A DNA stretch of 64,000 nucleotides from JBJGXI01 sp045635475 (GCF_045635475.1 NZ_JBJGXI010000009.1:55307-119306); one strand, 5' to 3'; numbered from the stretch's first letter, positions 25,985 through 34,989 are shown. The notes: generated from the letters alone by a model not told the origin. Numbers and translations are program-made.

Positions 25985-27013
25985 TTAAAGGATCAGCATC
26001 GCATCACCAAAGCTGAAAAAACGATACCTCTCTTTTACCGCTTGCCGGTATGCATCTAACACAAATTCCTGTCCCGCAAAGGCACTGACAAGCATGATTA
26101 ATGTTGATTTAGGCAAATGAAAATTCGTAATTAAACCATCAATCGCCTTAAATTGATATGGTGGATAAATAAAAATATCAGTCCAACCATTTGCTTCTGT
26201 AAACACACCATCATGGTCTCTGGCGATTGTCTCCAGCGTTCTTGTTGAGGTCGTACCAACAGAAATAATTCTTCCATTGTTTTGTTTAATCCGATTCAGC
26301 TGTTGTGCGGTCTCTGCAGAAATTTGATAAAACTCTGAGTGCATTTGGTGTGCTTCAATCGTATCGACACTTACTGGACGGAATGTTCCGAGGCCAACGT
26401 GCAATGTAATAAAAGCCACTTCGACGCCTTTAGCCTCAATCTCTTCAAGGAGCTCGGTGGTGAAGTGTAAGCCTGCTGTTGGTGCAGCAGCCGATCCTTC
26501 TTCTTTTGCATACACCGTTTGGTAACGCTCCTGGTCAGGAAGCTGTTCTTTTATGTAAGGAGGTAATGGCATCTCGCCTAACTCATTGAGCACCTCTAAG
26601 AAAATCCCCTCATAGTCAAAGCGTAGAATTCGCCCACCATGATCCTTTTCTTTCACACAAGTAGCCGTGAGTTTTCCTTCACCAAAGCTAATCTCGGTAC
26701 CAGTTTTAATTTTCTTAGCCGGCTTTACAAGTACTTCCCATTCATCTTGCTCGGTTTGTGTAAGTAAAAGGACTTCGACTTTTGCACCTGTATCTGCTTT
26801 TATACCATACAACCTGGCCGGTAAAACGCGCGTATTGTTTAGTACAAGACAATCGCCAGGCTTCAAGTAATCGGTAATATTAGAAAAAGTACGGTGGTCG
26901 AGTGTTTGCTTATCTCGGTCCATCACAAGCAGACGGGAAGCAGTTCGATCGAGTAGTGGTGTTTGTGCAATTAGTTCTTCTGGTAATTCAAAATCAAAAT
27001 CATTGATGTTCAT
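25985..27013 (-). CDS. queA: S-adenosylmethionine:tRNA ribosyltransferase-isomerase
   Basis: 342 aa; converts preQ1 in tRNA to epoxyqueuosine using the ribosyl group of SAM. The opening FDFELPEELIAQ, the central APTAGLHFT and the C-terminal NFHLPKSTLIMLV are family signatures. It forms an operon with tgt and yajC and follows a small membrane protein and ruvB. Confidence 0.97.
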   Translation of the reverse strand: MNINDFDFELPEELIAQTPLLDRTASRLLVMDRDKQTLDHRTFSNITDYLKPGDCLVLNNTRVLPARLYGIKADTGAKVEVLLLTQTEQDEWEVLVKPAKKIKTGTEISFGEGKLTATCVKEKDHGGRILRFDYEGIFLEVLNELGEMPLPPYIKEQLPDQERYQTVYAKEEGSAAAPTAGLHFTTELLEEIEAKGVEVAFITLHVGLGTFRPVSVDTIEAHQMHSEFYQISAETAQQLNRIKQNNGRIISVGTTSTRTLETIARDHDGVFTEANGWTDIFIYPPYQFKAIDGLITNFHLPKSTLIMLVSAFAGQEFVLDAYRQAVKERYRFFSFGDAMLIL

Positions 27014-27033
27014 AACGATCTCCTAACTTAGTT

Positions 27034-27234
27034 TTAACGAAAACGTCCGATAATATAGAAAATAAGTGATAAAACTACACTTACAATAATCGATGTCATA
27101 ATCGGAAAATAAAAGGTAGTGTTGCCCTTTTTAAAGCTAATATCACCTGGCAACTTCCCTATTATACTCCAAAGCAGGCCAATCACAATAAAAACGATGC
27201 CGATAATAATAAACATTTTGCCGAAGCCACTCAC
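27034..27234 (-). CDS. DUF2905 two-helix membrane protein
   Basis: 66 aa, two transmembrane helices (about 7-26 and 43-62) separated by KLPGDISFKKGNTTFYFPI, the conserved loop of DUF2905. Function unknown. Its GTG start overlaps the ruvB stop (GTGA), implying coupled translation. Commonly found between ruvB and queA in Bacillaceae. Confidence 0.85.
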   Translation of the reverse strand: MSGFGKMFIIIGIVFIVIGLLWSIIGKLPGDISFKKGNTTFYFPIMTSIIVSVVLSLIFYIIGRFR

Positions 27235-28232
27235 TTGTTAGGAACCTCCCGATTAAAATGTTCGTACGCTTTTGGTGTTACTAGTCTTCCCCTTGGCGTC
27301 CGTTGTATAAACCCTGTTTGTAAGAGAAAAGGCTCATAGACATCTTCAATCGTTTGTGATTCTTCACCAATCGTCGCTGCAATCGTGTCTAACCCTACCG
27401 GTCCACCATTAAATCCATCCATCATGGCTAATAAATATTTATGATCAATATGATCCAATCCGGCGGCGTCAACCTGTAGCATTTGTAAAGCTTCCCGAGT
27501 CGTTTCTAGCGTGATTTCAGACTCACCCTTTACTTGCGAAATATCACGCACTCGCTTTAATAAGCGATTGGCAATACGTGGTGTCCCACGTGATCTGCGG
27601 GCAATTTCTGTCGCAGCATCTTGGTTAATACCAACATGAAATATATCTGACGTCCGTTCGACAATCGAGCACAAATCCTTCGTTTCATAAAACTCCAAAC
27701 GACTAAGCACGCCAAATCTATCGCGTAATGGCGCGGTTAAAAGCCCTGCTCTCGTCGTTGCACCGACGAGTGTAAATGGCGGTAAATCCAAACGGACCGA
27801 ACGCGCACTAGAGCCATTTCCAATTACGATATCCAAGCAAAAATCCTCCATTGCCGGATATAAAATTTCTTCTACAGAGCGTGGTAGGCGGTGTATCTCA
27901 TCGATAAATAGCACATCTCCCGCTTCCAAGGAAGATAAAATCGCTGCCAAATCACCTGCCCGCTCTATCGCCGGTCCTGCTGTTGTTCGAAACTGCACAC
28001 CCATTTCATTCGCGATAATTGACGCTAACGTCGTCTTCCCTAATCCAGGTGGTCCATATAGTAAAACGTGGTCCAATGGCTCATTTCTCATCTTGGCAGC
28101 TTCAATAAAAATGCTAAGATTTTGTTTTGCTTTATGCTGTCCAATATATTGTTTTAATGTAGTGGGGCGCAAGCTAAGCTCGACGGATGCATCCTGCTCT
28201 TGCTGTTCACTTGATATCATTCGTTCTTCCAC
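27231..28232 (-). CDS. ruvB: Holliday junction branch migration helicase RuvB
   Basis: 333-aa AAA+ motor. Walker A GPPGLGKTT, Walker B LFIDEIHRL, sensor region GATTRAGLLTAPLRDRFG and a C-terminal winged helix for DNA contact. Start GTG 28232 after a GGGGAGGGGG tract. Works with RuvA, encoded 16 bp upstream. Confidence 0.97.
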   Translation of the reverse strand: MEERMISSEQQEQDASVELSLRPTTLKQYIGQHKAKQNLSIFIEAAKMRNEPLDHVLLYGPPGLGKTTLASIIANEMGVQFRTTAGPAIERAGDLAAILSSLEAGDVLFIDEIHRLPRSVEEILYPAMEDFCLDIVIGNGSSARSVRLDLPPFTLVGATTRAGLLTAPLRDRFGVLSRLEFYETKDLCSIVERTSDIFHVGINQDAATEIARRSRGTPRIANRLLKRVRDISQVKGESEITLETTREALQMLQVDAAGLDHIDHKYLLAMMDGFNGGPVGLDTIAATIGEESQTIEDVYEPFLLQTGFIQRTPRGRLVTPKAYEHFNREVPNK

Positions 28233-28247
28233 AAGATCCCCCCTCCC

Positions 28248-28856
28248 CTATTTACTCATCATTAATGCTAAACCTTTTCGTACATATGCATCAGCATTTT
28301 CATAGTCTTCTTGCTTTAACGCAGGCAAAATAGCCGTGATTTCTCTTTCCGCATAACCTAACGCCCGCAGTGCATCTATCGCTTCTTCTAACGCTTGCGA
28401 ATGACTGGCTGTTTGCGGCGCACTACTTCCTACCGCACCGCCAACTGGTTCAAGCGTAAACGGAAGCTTACCCTTCAAGTCAAGAATCATTTGTCGTGCT
28501 GTTTTTTTCCCAACACCAGGAAACCCTGTTAAAAACTTCTCATCCTCTTGTTCAATCGCCGTCACAAAATCCTGAACGCGTACCGTTGCTAACACAGCCA
28601 AAGCACCCTTTGGTCCGATTCCAGATACATTTAATAATTTGGCAAACAGCTGCTTATTTTCGACTTTTTTAAATCCGTAAAGCGCCTGAAAATCTTCACG
28701 AAAATAGTGATATGTAAAAATCTTAACCGATTCCCCAATTTGATCCTGAAATTGAAATGGATTGGCACAAATCACTTCATAACCAATTCCACCAGCCTCC
28801 ACATAGACCGCTTGCTCATCGATTTCTGCTAAAGTTCCTTTTATATATGCTATCAT
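28248..28856 (-). CDS. ruvA: Holliday junction branch migration subunit RuvA
   Basis: 202 aa: OB-fold (1-62), tandem helix-hairpin-helix domain (LLNVSGIGPKGALAVL and FLTGFPGVGKKTARQMILDL), a flexible linker and a C-terminal UBA-like domain that contacts RuvB. No RuvC gene is present; Firmicutes use RecU. Confidence 0.97.
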   Translation of the reverse strand: MIAYIKGTLAEIDEQAVYVEAGGIGYEVICANPFQFQDQIGESVKIFTYHYFREDFQALYGFKKVENKQLFAKLLNVSGIGPKGALAVLATVRVQDFVTAIEQEDEKFLTGFPGVGKKTARQMILDLKGKLPFTLEPVGGAVGSSAPQTASHSQALEEAIDALRALGYAEREITAILPALKQEDYENADAYVRKGLALMMSK

Positions 28857-28922
28857 AATAATCTCCCCTATTTATACGTTAACCTTGTTCCATTTTACCA
28901 TACAAGCGTACGTTCGTATAAG

Positions 28923-30233
28923 CTAACTTGCTTTCTTACAATTTTTTTCGTCCAAATACGTATAAGAAGCATGAAAGCATAACCCTAATAGCACCCAAAA
29001 GAAAGGAGCAACCGTAACAACGCTAATATTAAAAAATGCTTGCACGAGATAGCCGACAATAGAAGCTATAATTCCGCAATGTATAATATAAATCGTTTCA
29101 TCAGTTTTGATTTTTTGTAATGCTCTATAAGCAGTAAATAAAATAACGGATAGAAAGGTTAAATACACAACTAAAGCAGGAACACCAAGTGTAACTGCGA
29201 TTTGTAAATATTCATTGTGTGCTTTGTCAACGACGATTTCATTGCCTAAATAAGATGATACTAGTTCCCTGTTATCATTAGGAAAAACGTAATATAACGT
29301 ATCTGGACCAGAGCCTGTCCAAAAATAATCTTCTATAAGCGGAAATGTGTACCGCCAAATGAACCATCTAGAGCTTCCTTCATGACCATCTGAATTATTC
29401 GTAATTATTTTCTGTGTATCATCAAACGCAGTAGCAATCTTATTAATAAACTTGCCATCTCCGAGAGCATCAATAGAAATAAAAATCGAAATAAATAATA
29501 CTAAGACTATTGTCCACCTGCGCCATAAATGTTTTTTATTTAATATGACAAAAAGAGTCAGAAACAACATAGTAGCAAATAAACCGACAAGTGCACTTCT
29601 TGTATAAGTGAAAATTATTGCAATAAAAAACAATACGGATGAACCTAAATAGAAGTAATAGCTTTTATTACCTTTTGAGATTAAAAAAAGCATGATCGAT
29701 ATGCTAATTACTAACACTAAATATGATCCAAAAAAATTAGGATTATCAAACAAACCGTAAATTTGTGAAGAACCCATTCTTACTGAATTACGCGGCAGAA
29801 AATCTAAAAAGTAATGCTGCAAAATCCCATAGACAGCAACAATAACTCCCGCACCTACTAATCCTCTTAATATTTTTTTGTGATGCTTCATATTTACTAA
29901 CCGAAAGGCGAAAAGAAACAGACTAAAATAAGCGAGTAAAGCAAAAAAACCTTCATATCTGTTACTCATACCAAAGCGAGAAATTTCTGGTTCAACAGAA
30001 AAAATTGTTGCTATGCCGACCAATACATATAGAAGCAACAACACTATCTCTACATTGGTCACTCGTTTGTTAATATATTCTGTCCATCTGGAGCGATTGG
30101 AGAGGACAAACAACCACATGATCATCACAAACGCAATAAGATAGATGACTTTCGGTAAAGCATAATGTGGATCTATTAATAAAGACCACGGGTAGATCAA
30201 AAACGGAAATAATACGATAAACCAGTAAAGCAT
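28923..30233 (-). CDS. O-antigen ligase (Wzy_C/WaaL)-family membrane protein
   Basis: 436 aa with about 11 transmembrane helices and a large external loop (about 280-345) containing SSRWFIWRYTFPLIEDYFWTG and GPDTLYYVFP, the Wzy_C core. In Gram-positives such proteins polymerise or ligate envelope or exopolysaccharides; no glycosyltransferases are next to it, so the substrate is unknown. Start ATG 30233 after GGGAGGAGG. It has its own sigma-A-like promoter and separates ruvA from bofC. Confidence 0.8.
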   Translation of the reverse strand: MLYWFIVLFPFLIYPWSLLIDPHYALPKVIYLIAFVMIMWLFVLSNRSRWTEYINKRVTNVEIVLLLLYVLVGIATIFSVEPEISRFGMSNRYEGFFALLAYFSLFLFAFRLVNMKHHKKILRGLVGAGVIVAVYGILQHYFLDFLPRNSVRMGSSQIYGLFDNPNFFGSYLVLVISISIMLFLISKGNKSYYFYLGSSVLFFIAIIFTYTRSALVGLFATMLFLTLFVILNKKHLWRRWTIVLVLFISIFISIDALGDGKFINKIATAFDDTQKIITNNSDGHEGSSRWFIWRYTFPLIEDYFWTGSGPDTLYYVFPNDNRELVSSYLGNEIVVDKAHNEYLQIAVTLGVPALVVYLTFLSVILFTAYRALQKIKTDETIYIIHCGIIASIVGYLVQAFFNISVVTVAPFFWVLLGLCFHASYTYLDEKNCKKAS

Positions 30234-30309
30234 GTGAAATCCTCCTCCCTCAATACAGATGACACTCCACTTGTTACAACCATTTCGTAAACAACAAAAT
30301 GCCTTCTTT

Positions 30310-30339
30310 AGTATAAAGATAGAATGGAATAACTATCAA
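30310..30339 (-). promoter_or_regulatory. Sigma-A promoter of the O-antigen ligase-like gene
   Basis: TTGATA (30339-30334), 18 bp, TATACT (30315-30310) on the reverse strand; start near 30303, giving a 70-nt leader. Confidence 0.6.
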
Positions 30340-30387
30340 CAAAAATCATCCAAAAATAATTCATAGTTGATTTCTAAACAATAAAAT

Positions 30388-30419
30388 AAGCCTTCCCTCA
30401 TATAAGTGAGAAAAGGCTA
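30388..30419 (-). terminator. Terminator after bofC
   Basis: AGCCTTTTCTCAC / ATGAGGGAAGGCTT hairpin with wobble pairs followed by ATTTTATTG on the reverse strand. Confidence 0.7.
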
Positions 30420-30431
30420 CTAATTATTATC

Positions 30432-31010
30432 TTAACTACTGACAGACCGCGATGGTGCAAGTCCTCGATATGCTTCTAGAACGTATTCATATACTTCTTT
30501 CGAATCAATTTTAATTCCGTTTTGTAGCTGCTCTGCCTGATAGCTTTCTAGTTCACTCGTATCAATTTGATAAAATGATTGAATGACTTGTTCCTGCATC
30601 GGCCGACCATTAAAAATGGTTAATATCCCATTTTTTAATCCAAAATAGCCTTTTTCTTTTAAATATGGAGAAATGTCTGCTATTTCTTGGCGGAAGACAA
30701 TTTGTCCTTGTTTTTGATCAACTAACTGCCAGCCATCATAATATGCCCAAAAGTCTTGCATCGACCAAATTGTTTCTGTATGTGTCGTCTCTTCGATTTT
30801 TCCATCCATATAATGTCTTTGTAAAATGACCGCTAATTCCAATGGTTCACGATCTTTAACTTGTTCCGGTGCTTCTTTCGTTTCCATTGTTACTTCCTGT
30901 TTTTGCCCTGACTGTTCATCCTGCTCTACTGGCTTGGCAAATACCCAGAAACTTGTAAATATAACACTTAATGATACGAACAATACAAATAAAATTAATA
31001 GACGCTTCAT
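30432..31010 (-). CDS. bofC: Forespore regulator BofC
   Basis: 192 aa, exported: N-terminal membrane/signal segment (about 1-24) and a BofC N- and C-domain pair recognisable by VILQRHYMDG, ETIWSMQDFWAYYDGWQLV and LKEKGYFGL. In B. subtilis BofC is made in the forespore and restrains SpoIVB proteolysis, delaying the signal that activates SpoIVFB and pro-sigma-K. ATG 31010 is favoured because GGGGTGA fits it; a GTG at 31019 is in frame. A sigma-G-like promoter lies upstream. SpoIVFA/B, its downstream targets, are encoded at 48.6-50.3 kb. Confidence 0.9.
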   Translation of the reverse strand: MKRLLILFVLFVSLSVIFTSFWVFAKPVEQDEQSGQKQEVTMETKEAPEQVKDREPLELAVILQRHYMDGKIEETTHTETIWSMQDFWAYYDGWQLVDQKQGQIVFRQEIADISPYLKEKGYFGLKNGILTIFNGRPMQEQVIQSFYQIDTSELESYQAEQLQNGIKIDSKEVYEYVLEAYRGLAPSRSVSS

Positions 31011-31060
31011 GTTATTCACCCCATTTTTCAGAAAGTACTATTGAAAATAACTTCTATTCT

Positions 31061-31090
31061 CAGTATGTCCAATAGTTGAAGAACTATCCA
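31061..31090 (-). promoter_or_regulatory. Sigma-G-type promoter of bofC
   Basis: TGGATA (31090-31085), 17 bp, CATACTG (31067-31061) on the reverse strand, close to the forespore consensus TGAATA-N17/18-CATACTA. Start near 31054. Confidence 0.6.
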
Positions 31091-31268
31091 AAAATTATAG
31101 AAAAATGTGGGGATTTCAAGTATATAATTGATAAAAATCCTCTATTACTTTGAGTTAGTTTTCATAATTACCTTCACTGCTATTTGCATCAACATACGTT
31201 CGCGTGAGACTAGCTTAAGTATTATGAATTTAACTAACTCATTGCAACAAAGGATCCACTACATCTTA

Positions 31269-31790
31269 TTATTCAATGCCTTCTTTTGCATCCAAATCAC
31301 GCATTTGATTCCAATATATCGCATCTGTCTGAATAATAACTTCTTTATCTGTAACGATTAGCCCAACACGCTTCTCTATTTCATTAATAATTGGAGCGAT
31401 GTCTTCATCATAATAGCGTTGGTCAAGCATAACGGCAACAATAACGCTGTCCTCTCTTAAGAAAGCTTGTGTTAATTTCACCTCATTCATTTGATTTACG
31501 AATTCTGCAATTTGCTGTGATGTCTCATTATAGAAGCTTTTTGAATAAGAATCATTTGCTTGGCTATCCGGCCGTCTTAGATCATCCTGATATCCTTCCA
31601 AATATTCTTCTTGTAATTGATCATTATCATTTTGCTGTTGTCGCACTTGCTGAAGATGCATATCCGATTCGGACTGAAACCCGATTGGCTCCTGTTGATA
31701 TTCAGCGGTCTGGTCGATATCTGCTTGTTCATTATCGTTCTGACAAGCAACTAACACAAAAAGAGTTCCCAGAATCCAGATTTTGTTCAT
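31269..31790 (-). CDS. YhcN/YlaJ-family sporulation lipoprotein (CoxA-like)
   Basis: 173 aa. A short signal with lipobox LVAC (Cys near residue 16), a Gln/Asp-rich linker, then a small domain (about 85-160) with LTQAFLREDSVIVAVMLDQRY. Family members are found in spore inner membrane or cortex. In B. subtilis a related gene, coxA, lies next to safA. The ribosome site AAGGGAGG is the inner part of the terminator stem of nadE, 7 nt before the ATG. Confidence 0.8.
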   Translation of the reverse strand: MNKIWILGTLFVLVACQNDNEQADIDQTAEYQQEPIGFQSESDMHLQQVRQQQNDNDQLQEEYLEGYQDDLRRPDSQANDSYSKSFYNETSQQIAEFVNQMNEVKLTQAFLREDSVIVAVMLDQRYYDEDIAPIINEIEKRVGLIVTDKEVIIQTDAIYWNQMRDLDAKEGIE

Positions 31791-31835
31791 AAAAAAACCT
31801 CCCTTACGATTAGATTGAGTAAGGGAGGTTTTTTT
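31791..31835 (-). terminator. Terminator of nadE, also carrying the next gene's ribosome site
   Basis: A perfect 17-bp stem (AAAAAAACCTCCCTTAC and complement) with an 11-nt loop, ending in seven T that run directly into the ATG of the lipoprotein gene. The 3' arm contains AAGGGAGG. Confidence 0.85.
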
Positions 31836-31860
31836 AGTCAGTTATTTTGTGGTACGTTAA

Positions 31861-32601
31861 CTAAAATTTCTCAGGTCCACGTGCCATTTCGCGTTTATGT
31901 GCGGTGTTTCGATGCAACCGTTCAATAATTTCTTTATCTTGTTGAGGAATCTCTTCCCCTTGTAAGTATTTGTCAATCAACGCATAACTTGTACCCATTT
32001 CGTTCTCATCTGTCTGACCTTCCCAAAGACCGGCACTTGGTTGCTTGTTAACCACTTCATCTGGAACCCCTAAATACTTTGCAATTTCACGAACCTCGCC
32101 TTTGGTTTGATGTACTAATGGTACTAAATCAACGCCACCGTCACCGAATTTGGTAAAGTAACCTGTGTACCACTCTGCAGCGTTGTCAGTGCCTACCACC
32201 ATGTACTTGTAGTTAGTAGCTAATGCATACAACGTGCTCATGCGTAAGCGAGCTCGTAAATTTGCGTCAGCCAACTGTTGCTGCTCTGGATTAAGACCTT
32301 TTTGTTGCTCTAATTCTTGTTGCATCGTTGTGAAAAGCGTATTATGTGTTTCGGTTAAATCTACTGTTACAGAATCAATGCCACAGGCTTCGATCACCCT
32401 TTTGGCATGTTCCATATCCTGTGGGTTACTTTTACATGGCATAATAACCCCTAGAGAGTGTTCCGGAGCAGCTCGTTTAATCAAATTAGTTACAACAGCG
32501 GAATCAATTCCGCCACTTACTCCAACTAAAAGACCGTCTACACCTGATTCTTTAATTTGTTGCTGTAGCCATTGGACAAGCTTTTCTACTTTTTCTTGCA
32601 T
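31861..32601 (-). CDS. nadE: Ammonia-dependent NAD+ synthetase
   Basis: 246 aa, last step of NAD synthesis (deamido-NAD + NH3 + ATP). The PP-loop SGGIDSAVV is near residue 29-37; GTDNAAEWYTGYFTKFGDGG forms the substrate site. No glutaminase domain is present, so free ammonia is the donor. It lies 3 kb from the nadBCA genes, and follows the coat-related pair safA/kinase-like gene on the same strand. Confidence 0.95.
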   Translation of the reverse strand: MQEKVEKLVQWLQQQIKESGVDGLLVGVSGGIDSAVVTNLIKRAAPEHSLGVIMPCKSNPQDMEHAKRVIEACGIDSVTVDLTETHNTLFTTMQQELEQQKGLNPEQQQLADANLRARLRMSTLYALATNYKYMVVGTDNAAEWYTGYFTKFGDGGVDLVPLVHQTKGEVREIAKYLGVPDEVVNKQPSAGLWEGQTDENEMGTSYALIDKYLQGEEIPQQDKEIIERLHRNTAHKREMARGPEKF

Positions 32602-32636
32602 GGAAATAGTCCCCTTTCCTGATCTTCATTTTATCT

Positions 32637-33599
32637 TTAATTTAGCATAAGCATCACAGCTTCGACAAACTTCTTCCTTTGCATCCATTCTTCTGTCAAC
32701 TGAATCAAGTAATCATTTATGTCTTCCTCCATCGGTTCGCTCTGCAAAAAATAACCCCACTCACGAATTATATCTGCTGGAATCGCTACTCCTAATAACC
32801 AGGTTTCTTTGTCTGCTACTTTATTACTTAGTGAATGATTTAACAAAGTATGTAAGTCTGATTCCAAATACGGAAGAAATCGTTGACCTAGTTGAATATA
32901 ATCATATGTTTGTGGTGAAAGTGATAGCAAGTCGAAATCGATTAAATGTACTTGTTTCTTATTATCCCTCAAAAAATTATGCGAAGCAACATCTCCGTGA
33001 ATCCAAGTAGACAAATCGACAGCTTTTTTTTCAATTACATGCCAGTCCAGTTGTGAAAACCGTTCGAGCAACATGTTCATTACAGTTACTATGTCCTGAT
33101 ATAATGCTGTATACCCGTGTTTCTTCAAGATTAGTTCTGTTGCTTCTAATCTGCCAATCCTACTTTTCCATTTTAAATAAAGGGGTGGATTTAGCCTTGG
33201 ATGATCAAGGACTACACCAGCAGAACTGTGATGAAAATTAGCAATCGTTTCAACTGCAGCGATACGGTCTTCTTCAACAGAATAATCTAACGATTCACCT
33301 TTAATATAGGGAGACATAGTCCAATAAAATCCGTAGCCCTTGATATATTGTGAACCATTTGGAAAACGGATAAACGTGTAACTGGTACGATCGACCACTT
33401 CAAAAAACTGCCATTGCTGCTCAAGAATACGCTTAGAGCGATAACCTTTAAGAATATAAGCATTTCCATCTTCTGTAACTGTATAAAGCACATGGTTCTT
33501 AATAGGCTTTACAAAATTAATATTAAGCCACCCGGATTCTTTAAAAAAGGAAGCGAGACGATCTATAAAAGAATCGTCTCGACTATATTCCTTATTCAT
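32637..33599 (-). CDS. CotS-like spore coat protein with aminoglycoside phosphotransferase fold
   Basis: 320 aa with a kinase-like fold: HGDVASHNFL (catalytic loop) and LIDFDLLSLSPQTYDYIQLG (metal-binding loop), as in CotS/YutH coat proteins. The initiating ATG 33599 overlaps the safA stop (ATGAATAA, 8-bp overlap). An open frame continuing to 33971 is only the shadow of the safA C-terminus. Co-transcription with safA supports a coat or spore-envelope role. Whether it is an active kinase is uncertain, though the catalytic Asp and Asn are kept. Confidence 0.8.
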   Translation of the reverse strand: MNKEYSRDDSFIDRLASFFKESGWLNINFVKPIKNHVLYTVTEDGNAYILKGYRSKRILEQQWQFFEVVDRTSYTFIRFPNGSQYIKGYGFYWTMSPYIKGESLDYSVEEDRIAAVETIANFHHSSAGVVLDHPRLNPPLYLKWKSRIGRLEATELILKKHGYTALYQDIVTVMNMLLERFSQLDWHVIEKKAVDLSTWIHGDVASHNFLRDNKKQVHLIDFDLLSLSPQTYDYIQLGQRFLPYLESDLHTLLNHSLSNKVADKETWLLGVAIPADIIREWGYFLQSEPMEEDINDYLIQLTEEWMQRKKFVEAVMLMLN

Positions 33600-34746
33600 T
33601 TTCTTCATCATCTTCACGGTAATATGGATAACCCATTCCTGGTTCTGGAACATTTGGTTGGAATTGCGGATATCCCATTGGCGGTACCTGGTATCTTGAC
33701 TGTGGTGGTACCATTCCTGGACCATATGCTTGTTCTTGTGGTACCATTCCTGGACCATAGCCCTGTTGCCATTGCGGCATATATGGTGATTGTTGCATTG
33801 GTTGTTGTGTCGGATAACCTTGACCGTAACCTGGATAGCTTTGATAATCAGTTGGCGCATATGGCTGTTGCCCTGCTGGATAATTTGGTGTATAGCCTGG
33901 GTATGATGGATAACCTGGTTGTTCATACGCTTCGGGTTGAGACTGTGGATATGGTCCATAAGGTTGCCCATAGCCAGAAGGCTGATGATTTGTATGATTT
34001 TTTGTAGGTGTCCCCGCTAAATTTGCAGGCATTTCAGGCATTTCTACACTGCTTGATTCCATCCATTCCGAATTACTATATTCCATTTCTGCAGTTTCAT
34101 AAGGACCATATGGTACGTTTGGTGTAGCATACGGTGATATATTTGTTGGCATTTGTTGTACAGGATAAGGTACTGGATTCATTGGTGTACAATAATGATT
34201 ATTCATCGGCTGCTGGTAAGCTGGCATCACTGGCATTTGTGGCTGCGCAGGATAATTGCTCGGCTTCTGTTGGTGTCCATACGGGTATGGCTGTTGATTA
34301 GTTGCTGCAGGTAATGTTTGATTATACTCTGGAACTGGTGGGATGTTTACCGGTTGCATCGGTAAACTTTCCGAAGCATGTGTCGGTTTTTTATGGTCAT
34401 CTTCTTTCATGACAGGTATCGCCTTTTTAGACTCATCTTTGTAAGGATGTTGACTAGGTTTTTTTGTTTCCTTTTTAACAGGATATTTAGTCATATTCTT
34501 TTCAACGTGAACTTTTTTCTTATCTGGGTACTTCTTCATTTCTTTATCCATTGGTTTGACTTGCTCTTTCGGCTGTTCCTTTTTCACTTGTTTCGTCGTT
34601 GTAGGTACCTTTATTTTCATTCCTGGCATGATCATATCCGGGTTAGATAACTGGGTGTTTACTGCCTTTAACTCTTCAAAATCCACCCCATACTTTTCTG
34701 AGATTTTCCATAACGTTTCACCTTTTTGAACTACATGAATTTTCAA
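33592..34746 (-). CDS. safA: Spore coat morphogenetic protein SafA
   Basis: 384 aa. An N-terminal LysM domain (about 2-48: VVQKGETLWKISEKYGV...PGMKIKVP) binds the cortex peptidoglycan; a Lys-rich middle (about 50-120) follows; the C-terminal 250 residues are Pro/Tyr/Gln/Gly-rich, as in the inner-coat scaffold SafA. It starts at TTG 34746 with AAGGGAG upstream. Location beside the NAD genes matches B. subtilis. A sigma-K-like promoter candidate lies about 60 bp upstream; in B. subtilis safA is mainly a mother-cell gene. Confidence 0.9.
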   Translation of the reverse strand: MKIHVVQKGETLWKISEKYGVDFEELKAVNTQLSNPDMIMPGMKIKVPTTTKQVKKEQPKEQVKPMDKEMKKYPDKKKVHVEKNMTKYPVKKETKKPSQHPYKDESKKAIPVMKEDDHKKPTHASESLPMQPVNIPPVPEYNQTLPAATNQQPYPYGHQQKPSNYPAQPQMPVMPAYQQPMNNHYCTPMNPVPYPVQQMPTNISPYATPNVPYGPYETAEMEYSNSEWMESSSVEMPEMPANLAGTPTKNHTNHQPSGYGQPYGPYPQSQPEAYEQPGYPSYPGYTPNYPAGQQPYAPTDYQSYPGYGQGYPTQQPMQQSPYMPQWQQGYGPGMVPQEQAYGPGMVPPQSRYQVPPMGYPQFQPNVPEPGMGYPYYREDDEENE

Positions 34747-34807
34747 CGCTGAAACTCCCTTCTATATTTAATAACACGTTTGGCTAATATTAGAACAATT
34801 CCATAAC

Positions 34808-34833
34808 AACATATGCGAATGCCCTAGAAAAGT
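34808..34833 (-). promoter_or_regulatory. Possible mother-cell (sigma-K-like) promoter of safA
   Basis: AC (34833-34832), 16 bp, CATATGTT (34815-34808) on the reverse strand fits AC-N16-CATANNNT. The motif is short and could occur by chance in AT-rich DNA. Confidence 0.4.
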
Positions 34834-34936
34834 TGAATGATTGTAGGCAGATATCAGGAAATTATTGCAATGAAATGTACATACAGAGGTGAATAACAGG
34901 AAGACGAAATATTATGAACAAGATTTTTCACAAAAT

Positions 34937-34969
34937 AAAATCCCCTTGAACAATTATATTCAAGAGGAT
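34937..34969 (-). terminator. Terminator after fbp
   Basis: ATCCTCTTGAA / TTCAAGGGGAT hairpin followed by TTTTATTTTG on the reverse strand. Confidence 0.8.
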
Positions 34970-34989
34970 GTCGTTTATAGTATAAACTT

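Noticed and set aside
33600..33971. N-terminal extension of the frame encoding the CotS-like protein
   Set aside because: It is the shadow of the Pro/Tyr/Gln-rich safA C-terminus in another frame (His/Gln/Asn-rich, no known domain). The ATG at 33599 fits the family start.
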